Shown piece after piece: positions 50,001-61,466 of a DNA stretch of 64,000 nucleotides (positions are counted from its first letter, which is position 1; each line of letters starts with the position of its first letter). A model generated the notes under the pieces. It did no database searches and was not told the DNA's origin. It saw only the letters and a list, made by a program, of their open reading frames with translations. Origin of the DNA: Mesocentrotus franciscanus (lineage: Eukaryota > Echinodermata > Echinoidea > Camarodonta > Strongylocentrotidae); the NCBI GenBank assembly GCA_037976565.1, contig CP137682.1:25363298-25427297 (forward strand), read 5' to 3'. A program made the position numbers and the translations under genes.

Positions 50001-53000
50001 AGATCTGTCTGCATGTAAGATCAAGATCACTGTGATCAGTTTCCTGGTTATTTCCACTTTCTGACTTTCTCGGTTCCCGTCTTTTCTACCAGGTACACAG
50101 CGATTCGCTGCCTCATTTTCCATCACAGAGGTTGGCGGTAATCCTTTATCATACTCTGCTGACCTAGCCGACACGAACTCTGTGGCGTTTGGTTCTTTAG
50201 CAGCAGACGTGGAAGACGCGGTATGACTGAAACTGCAAATATTTGTGGTTCATTCAAACTTAATGATCACCCTCGGCGTGATTATTATGAATTTAAACAA
50301 GAAATAAATCGTAACCAAGCCGATCCAAGATTTTCGACAAATCAACTCATGGCCAATTCAAATGCCCTATTATCAGTACATCTCGTTAAAAAAAAAATCA
50401 TCATAGGATTACTTAAGATGTCATTGTAATCTTCACATTTCAATACCTTGTAAGTGATGGACAAGGCTTAAGACATTGCTTTCGGTAGATTCATCGAAAT
50501 TCTTTGCATCTTGTTGAAGTTGAAAGAACATTTTCATGAAGGATATGTTTGGTCATAGTAAAACTTATAAAGGCCTTATCATTTCTTTTTCACTCATTTA
50601 TTGTTTTTCAAGGAGAGATCAATCATTTTAGTTTGAGTTGATTCTTAGCATTTTTTGGTTCGAGATGAAATTCTAATCTTGCATTATTAAAGTAAGCAGG
50701 GTATATTTTATGTACTAAAAGCGTGTACCAAAGTTATGATATCCTCCATGCGCCTTGTCAATACAGCTTGATACCGTCTACCAAGCGAGTACAATGGCAG
50801 ATATCTACCTTGGTTGTGTGGTCTGGGGCTTCAGGAGTGGCTCTGTCGTGGCCGACTACAATGTTCTGTTTGCCAGAGAAGACGCCGGTCAGCCGGTGGT
50901 CGTAGACTTGACAGAGACGACAGAGGCCTTCACCACTGCTCTAGCTGCGGAGGCAAGTTCCCTTGGTATAACCATTGATGATACGACAATCACTGTTTCA
51001 GGTAAGAACAAAAACAAATCTATTGCCCTTGCGTCGTTGTGTTGTTTTTGAATACTTCCAAATTGACCTCAGACTTACAGCACGAGAGTATAGTATAGGA
51101 TACTGAAACTAGTGATAGGCCTTGGTACTATAGACCCAAAGCCCTCTAATGAGACCAACATAATCTTTTCGTGAACCTTCTATGACAACTTTTTCAAGGT
51201 TCATTAGACCATCACGATCTTGTATAAGTGTTGCCAATGATCCAAATTGATTTCAATTTTAGTTTTATTCCTTTAAACATTAAGCAACTGTAGCTTTATA
51301 TTTAATTGAATGTTTTTCGATCTGGATAAATAGCAACTTTTAACATGCAAGCCCTAGAGAAACATGAGACAAGAGGTTCACAAAAAAATGGCCTCGGGAA
51401 CCTGTCAACAGGTCAGGGTTCCCCAATTGTGAAGGCTCAGAATTATACCGTTATAAAATTGATTTGTATTCTTATTTCACCAAAATGACTACAATAGTTA
51501 CAATAGAATGTTAAAATTATCAATGCAATTTGGGAATTTGTAAGAACTGAAATTTACTTTCATGCAGATTTCGACGAGTGTGCATCGGCTGATGACAACG
51601 ATTGTGATCCTAATGCCAACTGCACTAACACGGCAGGGTCATTCACCTGTGAATGTGACCCAGAATTTCTGGACAACTCACCGAATCCTGACGACCCTGG
51701 TAAAACCTGTGTCGGTAGGTCCCCTCTCATTTACACTATCATCTCTGACGTTTTCCTTCTGATTATCACAGCTATCACAGCTGTCACATTATTACAACTT
51801 CTGCAAGGTATATTCATGATTAATGAATTCAAGTCTTTGTTGCTACATTGTTATGGTAATAAGGTCGAAGTAATTACACTTAAATTTTTAAGAAGAAAAA
51901 TTGGAAAAATGTTAGTCAATTCGTAGATTAGAGGTGGTACATGTTAATGTGCTGAGGTAATTTTTTTTTGAGCTAAATTACATCGCTCAATCCTTTTAGG
52001 TTTTTGATCACAATATTCGTGAATGCGTAAGGGTATAATTTGTCGCCTATATATATATTTATTTTCTTGTTGTCTCGCTTTTTTTGCCTCTTAAATCTTA
52101 TTCCGCTTATTGTCTTTCCACGCACAGAACCGCCCCCTAATGGTGAGTATTACAAAACTTATGTTATATCAATGAAAATAATAAGTACATGTACATGTAA
52201 ATCTGATTTTATAACGGCTACATTGTTTACGACATCTGGGTCCTGTATTATAAATAGTTGCGATTAAAATAAAATCAATCGCAACTGTGTACTTCAGAGA
52301 TTGATTCGAATCAATCACAACTCTTTATAAGACGTGGCCCAGATATACTTATGAGGTTGCAATGTTGATTTGATTACCAAGATATGATAAAATGATGATT
52401 TATCTTCATTTAGGGGGATTCTTACTAAATGTTCCTACTTACAAGCAACTTGCTTATTAAGGGTATCCCTCCATTTTTAATGTTTATATTAATATTTTAA
52501 TGCAATGTGTTAATATTACGTTATATTTGTTCTTTTTTAAAGAAGGAAAAATAAATGAATTGAATATCTAGAAGTTCATATTCTTCTGAACAAATTCTAA
52601 ACAGCGTATGTAACAGTTGTACCCATGCGAAAATGCGATATTTCTTGAGAACAACGTTGTTTAAATGCAGTTCACGAAAAATATGTTCTGTTTTTAATTA
52701 ATGCAACCAAATTAACGCGTTTGAAAAGCATGGTTAACTTCATAATGGAAATTTGAAATTAAAAAAAAGAAACAAAGGGCATGTAGAAAGGTGAATTTAG
52801 CACCCCTCGGTACTACAGCTGTGTTGTAATGGCACAGCTAGCAGGGCGATCCTTCAGAAATTATTTGTCATGTGATCATGTATCTTTATTCATATGTGTT
52901 TATATTCGATAAATAAATAAAATCGAAATTAAAATCAAATATTCAAAGGGTAAAGGAATTATTGTTTGGTTAGCTTGCTTGCTCAGAATCGATACCATCG

Positions 53001-56000
53001 TTTTGTATTCATTCCTATAGATTTTCGTATTAATGATGTCGTATTATTCATTTTCAGTTGCCTGTAATTCTAGCCCATGTATCCTACCCAACGAAATGTG
53101 CGCCCCTGACGGCCATTCCGAATACGAGTGTAAATGTATCGAGGGCTATGACTACACCCAATATGGCGATTGTGAACGTAAGTGAAATGACTTTATTATT
53201 GGATCAGCAATACAGAAAATTACCTCAGAATCCTGATCAATCGAATGTGTGGTAGACTGTAATGTTTAGTGAAAATAAAATAGTCACTAACAGCACTCCA
53301 TGGCTTGAGCTTTTACACATGGAACTCTATCTTATTTTGTTTATATATTCATTTATTCATGGTCTAATACAAAATACGATTAGCAACCAATAGGGGAATT
53401 GTTCATAAATTTATTTTACAAACGATTAAAAAAAAATACATAAATACAATATTAAAAATGGTAAAAATATACCGACGCCAGATGATACTCAGGGTACATG
53501 ACTACTGTGGTCTAACTAATTAAAAAAAAAACAGAACAAACATAAAAAAATATACTTCATTACGTTTCAGTTGTCAAATGAGAATGAATTTTCACAAGTA
53601 TACCCTTGTGATCTCAAATGTATAAAAAACAGTTCACAAAGTTCATGTCGAGGTGGATTTTTAGACAATTTCATTAAAAAAAATAAGTTAACCACTATTA
53701 ATGGCCAAGTCGCACCGACGAGAACAACAGACCGACAAGTCGAACAAAATGCTGCATAGCTCACCGAGAAGCCAAGACTCTGTGACCTGTATTCTACTAA
53801 AATTTAAACCCGAAGCTGGGCTTACGCTTTTGTAATAAATCAGTTTTAACTAAGGAAGTTGTTCACAGGTCTAATTTTTCCTTTTTATTAAACGTGATAT
53901 TAAACCAAGGATCGGGATTTATTGAATTAGTAGAAAACGGGGCTGTTAGTTAAAAATCTACTTGCAATAGTATTGATAATGAAACATAGTGTACATTTGT
54001 GAACGTATAGGCCTATAACCTTTTCCCTATCTTTCTTTCCTCCTATTTCTACCACACAGCAATGGGTAAGTGTGTAACCTCTTTGTTTTCTCATTTTGAT
54101 TAATGGCCTCTTTGAGCTATTCAAACTTATTCAAAATTATCTTGTTTCTGATTTTGACAAAAAACTTTTATCAAGAACTTTAAAAAAAAATGACAGTTTA
54201 AAAATGACGAAAGTTGGGGCCACCAAAGTGAATTTTACATGAAGTCTGGGCCCTGTCTTACAAAGAGTTGCGATTGATTCAAATCAATCGTAAGTTCTCC
54301 AATCAATCGCAAGTTTGCAGTCTCCCATCTCTTATGTACATAGTTGCGATTGAAAATAAGTTGCGATCGATATCGACTCTTTGTAAGACAGGGCCCAGGA
54401 CTTGTCTATAATTTCGAAAAGATTAATGCCACTAGATTTAAGTTATACATTTAGGCGCAGGCCATTTGTTTGGAGATTTCGATAGAATCCACTTTGAATC
54501 TGAAATAATCGAGTCTACATCATTGCGTTGATCGCATTACTGATTTAGTAAACTTAAAGAATGATATGAGATTTTTAAAATAACCTTTTCTTCTTTTTAT
54601 GCCTCCGCCACCGAAGGTGGTGCCGGAGGCATCATGTTTTTGGGTTGTCCGTCCGTACGTCCGTCCCGTTTGACCGTTATCACAATATCTCAAGAACCAT
54701 TTAAGATTTAAACTTAAGACTCGGGAATAGTATTTATCACCATAGGAAGACGATCTGATTAGATTTTGGAGTACGTAGGTCAAAGGTCACAGGTCACAGA
54801 GGTCAACTTATGAAATTCCTTGTATTGAGTTTGTTAGCGCGATATCTCAAGAACCATTTGAGATTTAAACTTCAAACTTAAGGATAGTATGTATCACCAT
54901 AGGAAGACGATCTGATTAGATTTTGGAGCACGTATGTCAAAGGTCAAGGGTCACAGAGGTCAACTTATGAAATTCCATACATTGAGATTGTTATCATGAT
55001 ATCTCAAGAACCACTGGAGATTTAAACTTCAAACTTAGTGATAGTGTGTATCACTATAGGAAAACAATCTGATTATATTTTGGAGCACGTAGGTCAAAGG
55101 TCAAGGGTCATAGAGGTCAACTTATGAAATTCCATACATTGAGATTGTTATCATGATATCTCAAGAACCACTGGAGATGTAAAACTTCAAACTTAAGGAT
55201 AGTATGTATCACCATAGGAAGACGATCTGATTAGATTTTGGAGCACGTAGGCCAAAGGTCAAGGGTCACAGAGGTCAACTTATGAAATTCCATACATTGA
55301 GATTGTTATCATAATATCTCAAGAACCACTGGAGATTTAAACTTCAAACTTAATGATAGTGTGTATCACCATAGGAAGACAATCTGATTAGATTTTGGAG
55401 CACGTAGGTCAAAGGTCAAGGGTCACAGAGGTCAACTTATGAAATTCCATACATTGAGATCGTTATCGCGATATCTCAAGAACCACTGGAGAATTTTCAC
55501 TTCAAACTTAATGATAGTATGTATCACCATAGGAAGACGATCTGTTTAGATTTTGGAGCATGTAGGTCAAGGGTCACAGAGGTCAACTTGTGAAATTCCA
55601 TGTCTTCAGCTCGTTTAATATGACTTTACATTTGATATTCGATATGATGTAATTTTAATGGAATTTCTGAAAGGATTATGCTTTTATTGCAAGACTTTTC
55701 GCCTGTAGAGTATGACGTCACTCGGTGTTGAGGCTGGTGTTGAGCTATCGATAACGCGATCGGTATCGTCCTTCTAAACTGACCGTCGGTGTTGGAGCTC
55801 GGTTTAGCAGCCTTTCCATGCTCTCAACACCAACACCAACACCGAACACCGTACTTGAAATCACTCAATGTCTTATGGGTACACAGTTCATGAGAAAAAG
55901 CAAAAGGCACTGACAATTGAATTTCATATGCAGCGCATGTCATTCTTTAAAAAAAAATCAAATGAAAACGAGCTTTAATTCTTTATAATGGCAATACATG

Positions 56001-58317
56001 GTTACTTTTTTATGCCTCCGCTACAAAGTAGCCGGGGGAATTATGTTTTCTGGTTGTCAGTCCGTGCGTACATACGTACGTACGTACGTCTGTGCGTACG
56101 TCCCGTTCTCGTGATCGCGTTATCTCAAGAACCAATTGATGGATTACCGCCAAACTCAGGTCATGTATGTATCTTGCAGAGCTAATGAACTGATTAGATT
56201 TTGGGGTCACGAGGTCAAAGGTCACAGGGTCCATTATGTATGCAAAAATAGCTCGTGATCGCGTTATCTCAACCGATTGATGGATTACCGCCAAACTTGG
56301 GTCCTGTATGTATCTTGCAGAGCTAATGAACTGATTAGATTTTGGGGTCACAAGGTCAAAGGTCACAGGGCTCATTATGTATGCAAAAATAGCTCGTGAT
56401 CGCGTTATCTCAAGAACCGATTGATGGATTACCGCCAAACTTGGGTCATGTATGTATCTTGCAGAGCTAATGAACTGATTAGATTTTGGGGTCACGAGGT
56501 CAAAGGTCACAGGGCTCGTTATGTATGCAAAATAGCTTGTGATCACGTTATTTCAAGAACCGATTGATGGATTACCGCCAAACTTGGGTCATGTATGTAT
56601 CTTGCAGAGTCAATGAACTGATTAGAATTGGGGTCACGAGGTCAAAGGTCACAGGGCTCATTATGTAACCTAAAATAGCTCGTGATCGTGTTATCATTAG
56701 AACCAACAGATGGATTACAATCAAACTTGAATTTTAAAAATTGCTTCCATTTTGGTTTGTAAAATTGCTCTATGGCGGAGGCATTTTTCGACAGCGCGCA
56801 GTTGAAGTTCCATCTAGTTTTCAAAATGTGTTTTGCAATCTGCTTTCAAGTAACTTAAAATTTCCTCGATTCAATGAACTTAAGATTAATCACATGAATT
56901 TATATATCTATTTCTTTTTTTTCAAAATGCTTTTACCATTTGCTTTTATTTTCAGCCCGTTCAACGGACTTCCGATGCTACCACTGCGAAGATTCCATTG
57001 ATAACGTCAAATGCAACGGTCGTATGGTGAGACTCAATTCATGTTTCATGAATTTGTCGTACGATTCAGCACGTAATATCAGGACTTGCGTGTTAGCCTC
57101 GGTCACACTGCGGTGATTCTTTGGCAAACCCCAACGATCTGGCACATTGTTTTGTCCCGAATTCGCGGAAGAAATCGGAACCACCTTTGTCTAGCAAAAT
57201 CGCTTTGGACGTCCTTAATCGTGGCGCTTCGTAGTGGTTCGTTGCGGTTCTTTGTGTTTATTTCTTGAGTGGGTAACCTGCCCTTGCAGATCGCCTTGAT
57301 TTGCGGAGGTGCTAGGACAATTTCGAAATGTTTTGAACTGTCGTTGTATCTATACCGAAAAGATGACTGCGGCAAAACAGTTAAATAAGATTAATATTAA
57401 ATTGATAGGTTGAGGTATATCCCTTTCTACTTCACATTTATTTCGCGGATCTAATTTTTGTATTCGTTATACAAGTAATTCTATTTCAAATAGCATTATA
57501 AAAGATAGTTATGATAGACAAAAAAATTAACATATGAGGAAGATTCTCACTACCCCCATCGGCCGAAGTAACGATTGAAAATCTATAAAACACATTGCCC
57601 TCGGTGCTTGCGAAATACATCAATATTAGGACCATGTCCATAATATAGAACTAACGTTTCACTTGTAATGCTACATAATCATAACAAATACGTTATTTTA
57701 TATCCTATGCAGGAATCTGAAAACGGCACCGCCCGACAATGTCCCAATCCAACAGACACGTGCTATCAGACTATACAAATGAACCCAGAAGGAGATGGTT
57801 TCATGATTAGGAAAGGTTGCATGGATCTGGTAAGAAACGATATAAACATTCCTTTCTGATCATTTTTTTTCCTCTGGTCTTACTTATGCTTCATAGCCAC
57901 TATACACCCACTATTGAAAACCAACGTTTGGATAGAAAAGGTCGACATTTTGTTTGCTTCTCTTTCATTTTGATAGGAGGAGTGCTATGACCTGCTGTAC
58001 AGTTACGAAGCCGACCCTGCCAAGGCGTCCTGCTTTGAGTATATCTTTCCTTACGGGAAGGACACTCCACCACACGCTGGCGTCCAGTGCCACTACTGCT
58101 GCAGCGAGTACTTCCTCTTGACCTCTGCAACTATGACAGCATCCATTTCATCTACGGGACGCCTCGAATCAACAGCTGGGACCCGAGAATGAACTGGGAT
58201 TTATCCATGAACTATGATGCAACTGAGGAACCCGAGAGCGGGTCACGGCGCCATCTGCCGTTCTGCAGTGTCCTAAGCCTACTTGTCACCACAATACTGA
58301 CGTACATGCTCCACTAG
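44053..58317 (+). CDS. Secreted/GPI-anchored EGF-SEA-EGF-EGF-Ly6 protein (last exon frameshifted)
   Basis: Exons: 44053-44116, 46919-46945, 47746-47763, 48387-48407, 49221-49334, 50093-50220, 50767-51001, 51568-51714, 52128-52142, 53058-53177, a possible 6-nt microexon 54060-54065, 56956-57026, 57713-57829, 57977-58317. Borders are GT/AG and phases agree, mostly 1-1. Protein, about 475 residues: signal peptide 1-21 (MFCHLHCMLVVLLLPLLLTL), linkers 22-43, six-Cys EGF 44-81, SEA domain about 83-202 with FRSGSVV (predicted self-cleavage Gly149|Ser150), calcium-type EGF (DFDEC) 203-251, linker, EGF 257-296, then a Ly6/uPAR-like domain from Cys306 (RCYHC ... GC ... CC). In the last exon the CCSEYFL frame must shift by one missing base (about 58107-58115) to reach DLCN, the usual Ly6 end, and the hydrophobic tail LPFCSVLSLLVTTILTYMLH, which suits a GPI signal. 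Read literally, it ends early at a TGA near 58191. Extracellular adhesion or surface role is inferred. Confidence 0.75.
44609..45074. mobile_element. Mutator-like (MULE) non-autonomous element with 9-bp TSD
   Basis: TGTGAGTGG flanks both sides (44609-44617 and 45066-45074). The element, 44618-45065, has terminal inverted repeats of about 100 bases (TAGACCGAAGATTTCTGTCT at the left, TAGACCGAAAATTTCTGTCT from the right), with only about four mismatches. Long terminal repeats plus a 9-bp TSD are the signature of the Mutator superfamily. The interior contains a CRE palindrome (44726-44733), an ATG at 44797 and CTG|GTAAGT at 44843. It lies in intron 1 of the EGF/SEA/Ly6 gene; few mismatches suggest recent activity. 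Confidence 0.8.
45185..45800. repeat. TAGATCTAGA-rich block
   Basis: Dozens of overlapping TCTAGA, AGATCT and CTAGATCTAG palindromes in about 600 bases, also at 44525-44570. They are irregularly spaced rather than a clean tandem array. Confidence 0.85.
45947..46524. mobile_element. Near-perfect 578-bp hairpin (foldback element)
   Basis: Arms of about 270 bases: the left begins AAATTTTAGGCGCTAGT and the right ends ACTAGCGCCAAATTTT. Inside, CGAAAGCGTAGAGACGGTA and CTGATAGCTTCAGTTTGAGG occur in both orientations. The loop near 46215-46250 is short. Arm identity is very high, with small differences such as 5-10-base gaps. It sits in intron 1 of the EGF/SEA/Ly6 gene. Confidence 0.9.
48029..48056. 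repeat. (GA)n microsatellite
   Basis: Short GA tract in intron of the EGF/SEA/Ly6 gene. Confidence 0.85.
52236..52342. mobile_element. CTGGGYCC foldback MITE
   Basis: Left CTGGGTCCTGTATTATAAAT, right ATAAGACGTGGCCCAG in complement; the interior pairs AGTTGCGATT with AATCACAACT. Related to 54246-54398. Confidence 0.7.
54060..54065 (+). other. Candidate 6-nt microexon
   Basis: A strong pyrimidine tract (CTTTCTTTCCTCCTATTTCT) and CACACAG precede CAATGG, which is followed at once by the ideal donor GTAAGT. Six bases keep the phase (1-1) and would insert two residues. It lies between the third EGF exon and the first Ly6 exon of the gene, which already has exons of 15, 18, 21 and 27 nt. Confidence 0.4.
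54246..54398. mobile_element. CTGGGCCC foldback MITE
   Basis: CTGGGCCCTGTCTTACAAAG at the left is matched by CTTTGTAAGACAGGGCCCAG at the right, a perfect 20-bp terminal inverted repeat. The interior pairs further through GATTGA/TCAATC blocks. Confidence 0.85.
54598..55620. repeat. Tandem array A, about six units of 156-157 bp
   Basis: Preceded by ATGCCTCCGCCACCGAAGG and its near inverse GGTGCCGGAGGCAT. Units start at about 54685, 54842, 54998, 55156, 55314 and 55471 with ATATCTCAAGAACCA, and each contains CATAGGAAGACGATCTGATT and AGGTCAAAGGTCAAGGGTCA. In the last intron before the Ly6 exons of the EGF/SEA/Ly6 gene. Confidence 0.9.
55698..55855. repeat. Hairpin with GGTGTTGAG / CTCAACACC ends
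   Basis: CGGTGTTGAGGCTGGTGTTG at the left is matched by CAACACCAACACCAACACCG at the right around a GATCGGTATCG centre. Confidence 0.55.
56010..56786. mobile_element. Tandem array B, about five units of 143 bp, with GCCTCCGC ends
   Basis: Starts TATGCCTCCGCTACAAAG and ends TATGGCGGAGGCATT, so the ends are inverted repeats of ATGCCTCCGC. Units begin at about 56107, 56252, 56393, 56537 and 56680 with GTGATCGCGTTATCTCAA and carry GATTACCGCCAAACTTGGGT and GAGGTCAAAGGTCACAGGG. The organisation parallels array A, so both belong to one element family. Long open frames here are repeat artefacts. Confidence 0.8.
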
Positions 58318-59539
58318 GGATAAACTCTCTCATACTCTTATGTTCATGATTTCAAAGTAATATAAGGGAAAAGTAAAGGGCAACAAGAATAACTTCATAA
58401 TCAGCAAGATGAATCTAGAGAGAAAGAACAAATGGTAGACATAGAACGAAATTAGTATGCATACTTTAGCACTTAAGAAATATTTGCTTAAGGTGTCAAC
58501 GCCGCAAAGTGGAAAAATATTATTCATGAACACGTTCTTATCATAATTATGGAGAGCAGGTGCTTTAACACGATTTTATTTTGTTGTTGGATGTTTAATT
58601 CACAAATGATAACATGACAATCGTTTTCTCAAAATACACTAAAAACAAATGAGAATGAGATAAATGAATAACATGAACTAGTAATGTTAGGCATTGATAT
58701 TGATGAATCTTGGTGATTTCGGTCATATTTATTTAGATCAAATTAAGGTCAATGAATTGAGAAAATGAAAAGCAGTTAAAAAAAAACTGAAATTATAACT
58801 TTTCAACTTACAGTAACTTTCTAATAGGCCTATTCTATATTCGAAATGTAACAACTCAGGTTTTGAAGGCGACAGCTTAAATCTTATATATTTATTTCAT
58901 TTGCTTATTTTTGAAAAAGTCAACGCGGGTTTGTGTTCAAACCTGCTACAAAAAAAAAATGATGTTCATTGAATAATGGTTCCCATTTTGAAATATGATT
59001 TTATATTTATGTTCTTCTCGTACATTCTATGTTGTTGTATTTGTTGTTTTGTTTGACGGTATAAAGGTGTTTCATGATCAGAAAGGGGAACAAAAATACA
59101 GACTATAAGGGGGGGGGGCGGTGGAATGATTAAACCATTCTTTAAAACAGTGATTTTTCTGGATATTTTCAGATATTTCTTTGGTTACTTTGTGAATGAT
59201 TTTTGGGCAAAAACAAGATATATTCAGTTTGAAGTAACCATCTCGATGTAAACTGGGGGCTTCTTTTTTCGTCGCTGTGTCTGTAAAAATGTCAAGTTGG
59301 CGTACATGTAACCGTCTTTTATATTTGCTTTGATTTTATGTATTTTATTTCTTCCTCGAAAAAGTATTTGTGGAACCATTTTCAGTACATTAAAAAAAGG
59401 TATATTTGAAGGGAATAAAACGAGGAACAAAGTTTCAAAACAGCTATTAGTTTACCATGCTCATCATTTTGTGTTCTTTGTATTGATTAAAGAGTAGGTA
59501 TCAAAACATGAAGAGACACACCGCTGTGATCATCTCCCT

Positions 59540-59690
59540 CATGTTTCTGTCTCTCTCTCTCTGCATCTCTTTTGTTTTCTCTTCATCCGAGCTAACAGCT
59601 ATCGATGTGAGAGCGAGAGGGAGAGATAGCTTGAGAGAGAAGGGCAAGGGAGGAAAAATATAGGAGAGAAAGAGAGAGACTGGGAAGCCC
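59540..59690. repeat. CT-rich and GA-rich inverted microsatellite pair
   Basis: A CT block (59546-59585) followed by a GA block (59607-59680) on the same strand, able to pair. Confidence 0.7.
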
Positions 59691-60532
59691 AAGTCTAGAT
59701 TAGACGGAGGAGGCAGATACTGATAGAGAGAAGGTGGAGGTGGGGGAGATAGAGAGGAGAGCGATGAAGGGGGCTAAAGAGGGTTGGATATTCCTTTTCC
59801 ATGAGGAAAGCAGTATTCAACATGTAAACAACCTTTTCTCAAATCACGGCTGTTACACAGATTACAATAAAATGTTTGGTAATCGGTACATTTATACAAT
59901 ATAATTCCAACACAATACCATTTACATGATTCATTCTATACTAATACAACGTATATAAGTATCCCATTATTAATCTAAGAATAAAGCTTCTTCGAAAACT
60001 GATGAAAGCGGATAAAGAATTAAAAGTAACGTAAATGGGGTCATATTAGTCCCTGGGGTCTGCAGTGTAGATTAGGCCTACAACCAAAGTCAAATTATTC
60101 TATTCTTTTAAATTTGTTGTTCAAGAATACATCTTTGAAACAAACGGACTTTGATTCAATGTTGAAATTCTACCCACTATGCATCGAAACCCTGTATTAT
60201 AGTTATCTAGTAACACAATACGGTCACTGCTGAAACTCTAACTCGAATGTGTGGGACAATCACCACCTGGTTAAGCTGGTAAATCAAACAAAGTTCTATT
60301 TCAAAGGAGATAGCGAGAGAGATTTAGAGAGAGAAAGATAGGGAGGGGGGCAGAGAGAACTAAACTATACAAAAAAAAAGGAAAACGGATAAAAAAGATC
60401 AGCCAAACAATTAATGATTTTCTAGTAGGGGCAATTAGATTTTATCAATGTGTTTAACTTAAACTCAGTATTTCAAGCTTTCTATATCATGGTTACAAGT
60501 GGGTTCAACTAGATATCCTCTGAGACATATTA

Positions 60533-60533
<1 letters not shown>

Positions 60534-60564
<31 letters not shown>

Positions 60565-60592
60565 AAGAAAAAGAAAGAAAGAGAGAAGGAGA
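60534..60592. repeat. (GA)n / (GAAA)n microsatellite
   Basis: About 58 bases of purine repeat. Confidence 0.9.
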
Positions 60593-61383
60593 TATAATTG
60601 CACATCTGCATGCAATATGTACTTAACGTGCACTCGTCTTGACCCGTTGGGATAAAGTTGCGCACGCGCGACGCACGGACCAACGCATGACAAAGGTATA
60701 CTTACGGCTGGTGGATAAATTATTACGAGAAGTCGTTTTGGTACGGCGCACTAAGCGATTGATCTTTCTCGGCTCATGAACGACGGTTTGGGTTACACTT
60801 TCACAAGGTTTCTTTCGGGAGCTTATGCGAGGAAATAACAGCCAGTTTTTCTGACTATAAACAAGGTAAGAAACGTTTTCCATTAACTCTTTTATCTGAT
60901 AATGATGATCCCATTACGCGATTGAAACGTCTAATGTATGAAAATGTAAGATGATGATTTTCTTTGTGTGGACGTACAGGTGAACGATTTTGCTCTTTTG
61001 TTGGTTGTATCAATTACGTCATCTGATGACGAATGTTATCGTGATCGCGACGGTATCTTTTATTGTTTTATTTTTCTTTATTGTCGTCATTGTTGCATGA
61101 AAATTGACCGAGAAAGCAATATCGAAAGCCAGTGTTTCATTATTTTGTTAACATCATCTCGACATGGAACCACTTATTCCAGTGACGAACCAAAATAGAG
61201 AAAAAAGAGAAAAACCAGATCCGTTCAATGGTTCTGAGATCGATGAGCTTTTTTTTTGTTCCATATGATTCAAAAGCTTGACTTTTATTCTCTTGAATGT
61301 CATCGTCCTAAAACTGGTTCGAGTACATTTCGAGGTCAGTGATATCAGGAATTTTAGCGTTGGAGGGTCTATCGTTTTTAAAC

Positions 61384-61466
61384 AGAGAGAGAGAGAGAGA
61401 GAGGGGGTGAGGGGAGAGGGAAGAGAGGCGGAAGAGAGAAAAAGAGAGAGGAAGAGAGAGAGAAAC
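61384..61466. repeat. (GA)n microsatellite
   Basis: GA and GAGG units on the plus strand. Confidence 0.9.

Noticed and set aside
56010..56546. 178-residue repetitive open frame on the minus strand
   Set aside because: It is the translation of array B units; the unit length of about 143 bp is not a multiple of three throughout, and the plus-strand family A shows no matching frame.
54598..56786. CRISPR-like regular repeats
   Set aside because: Units are contiguous tandem copies of 143-157 bp without unique spacers, in animal DNA.
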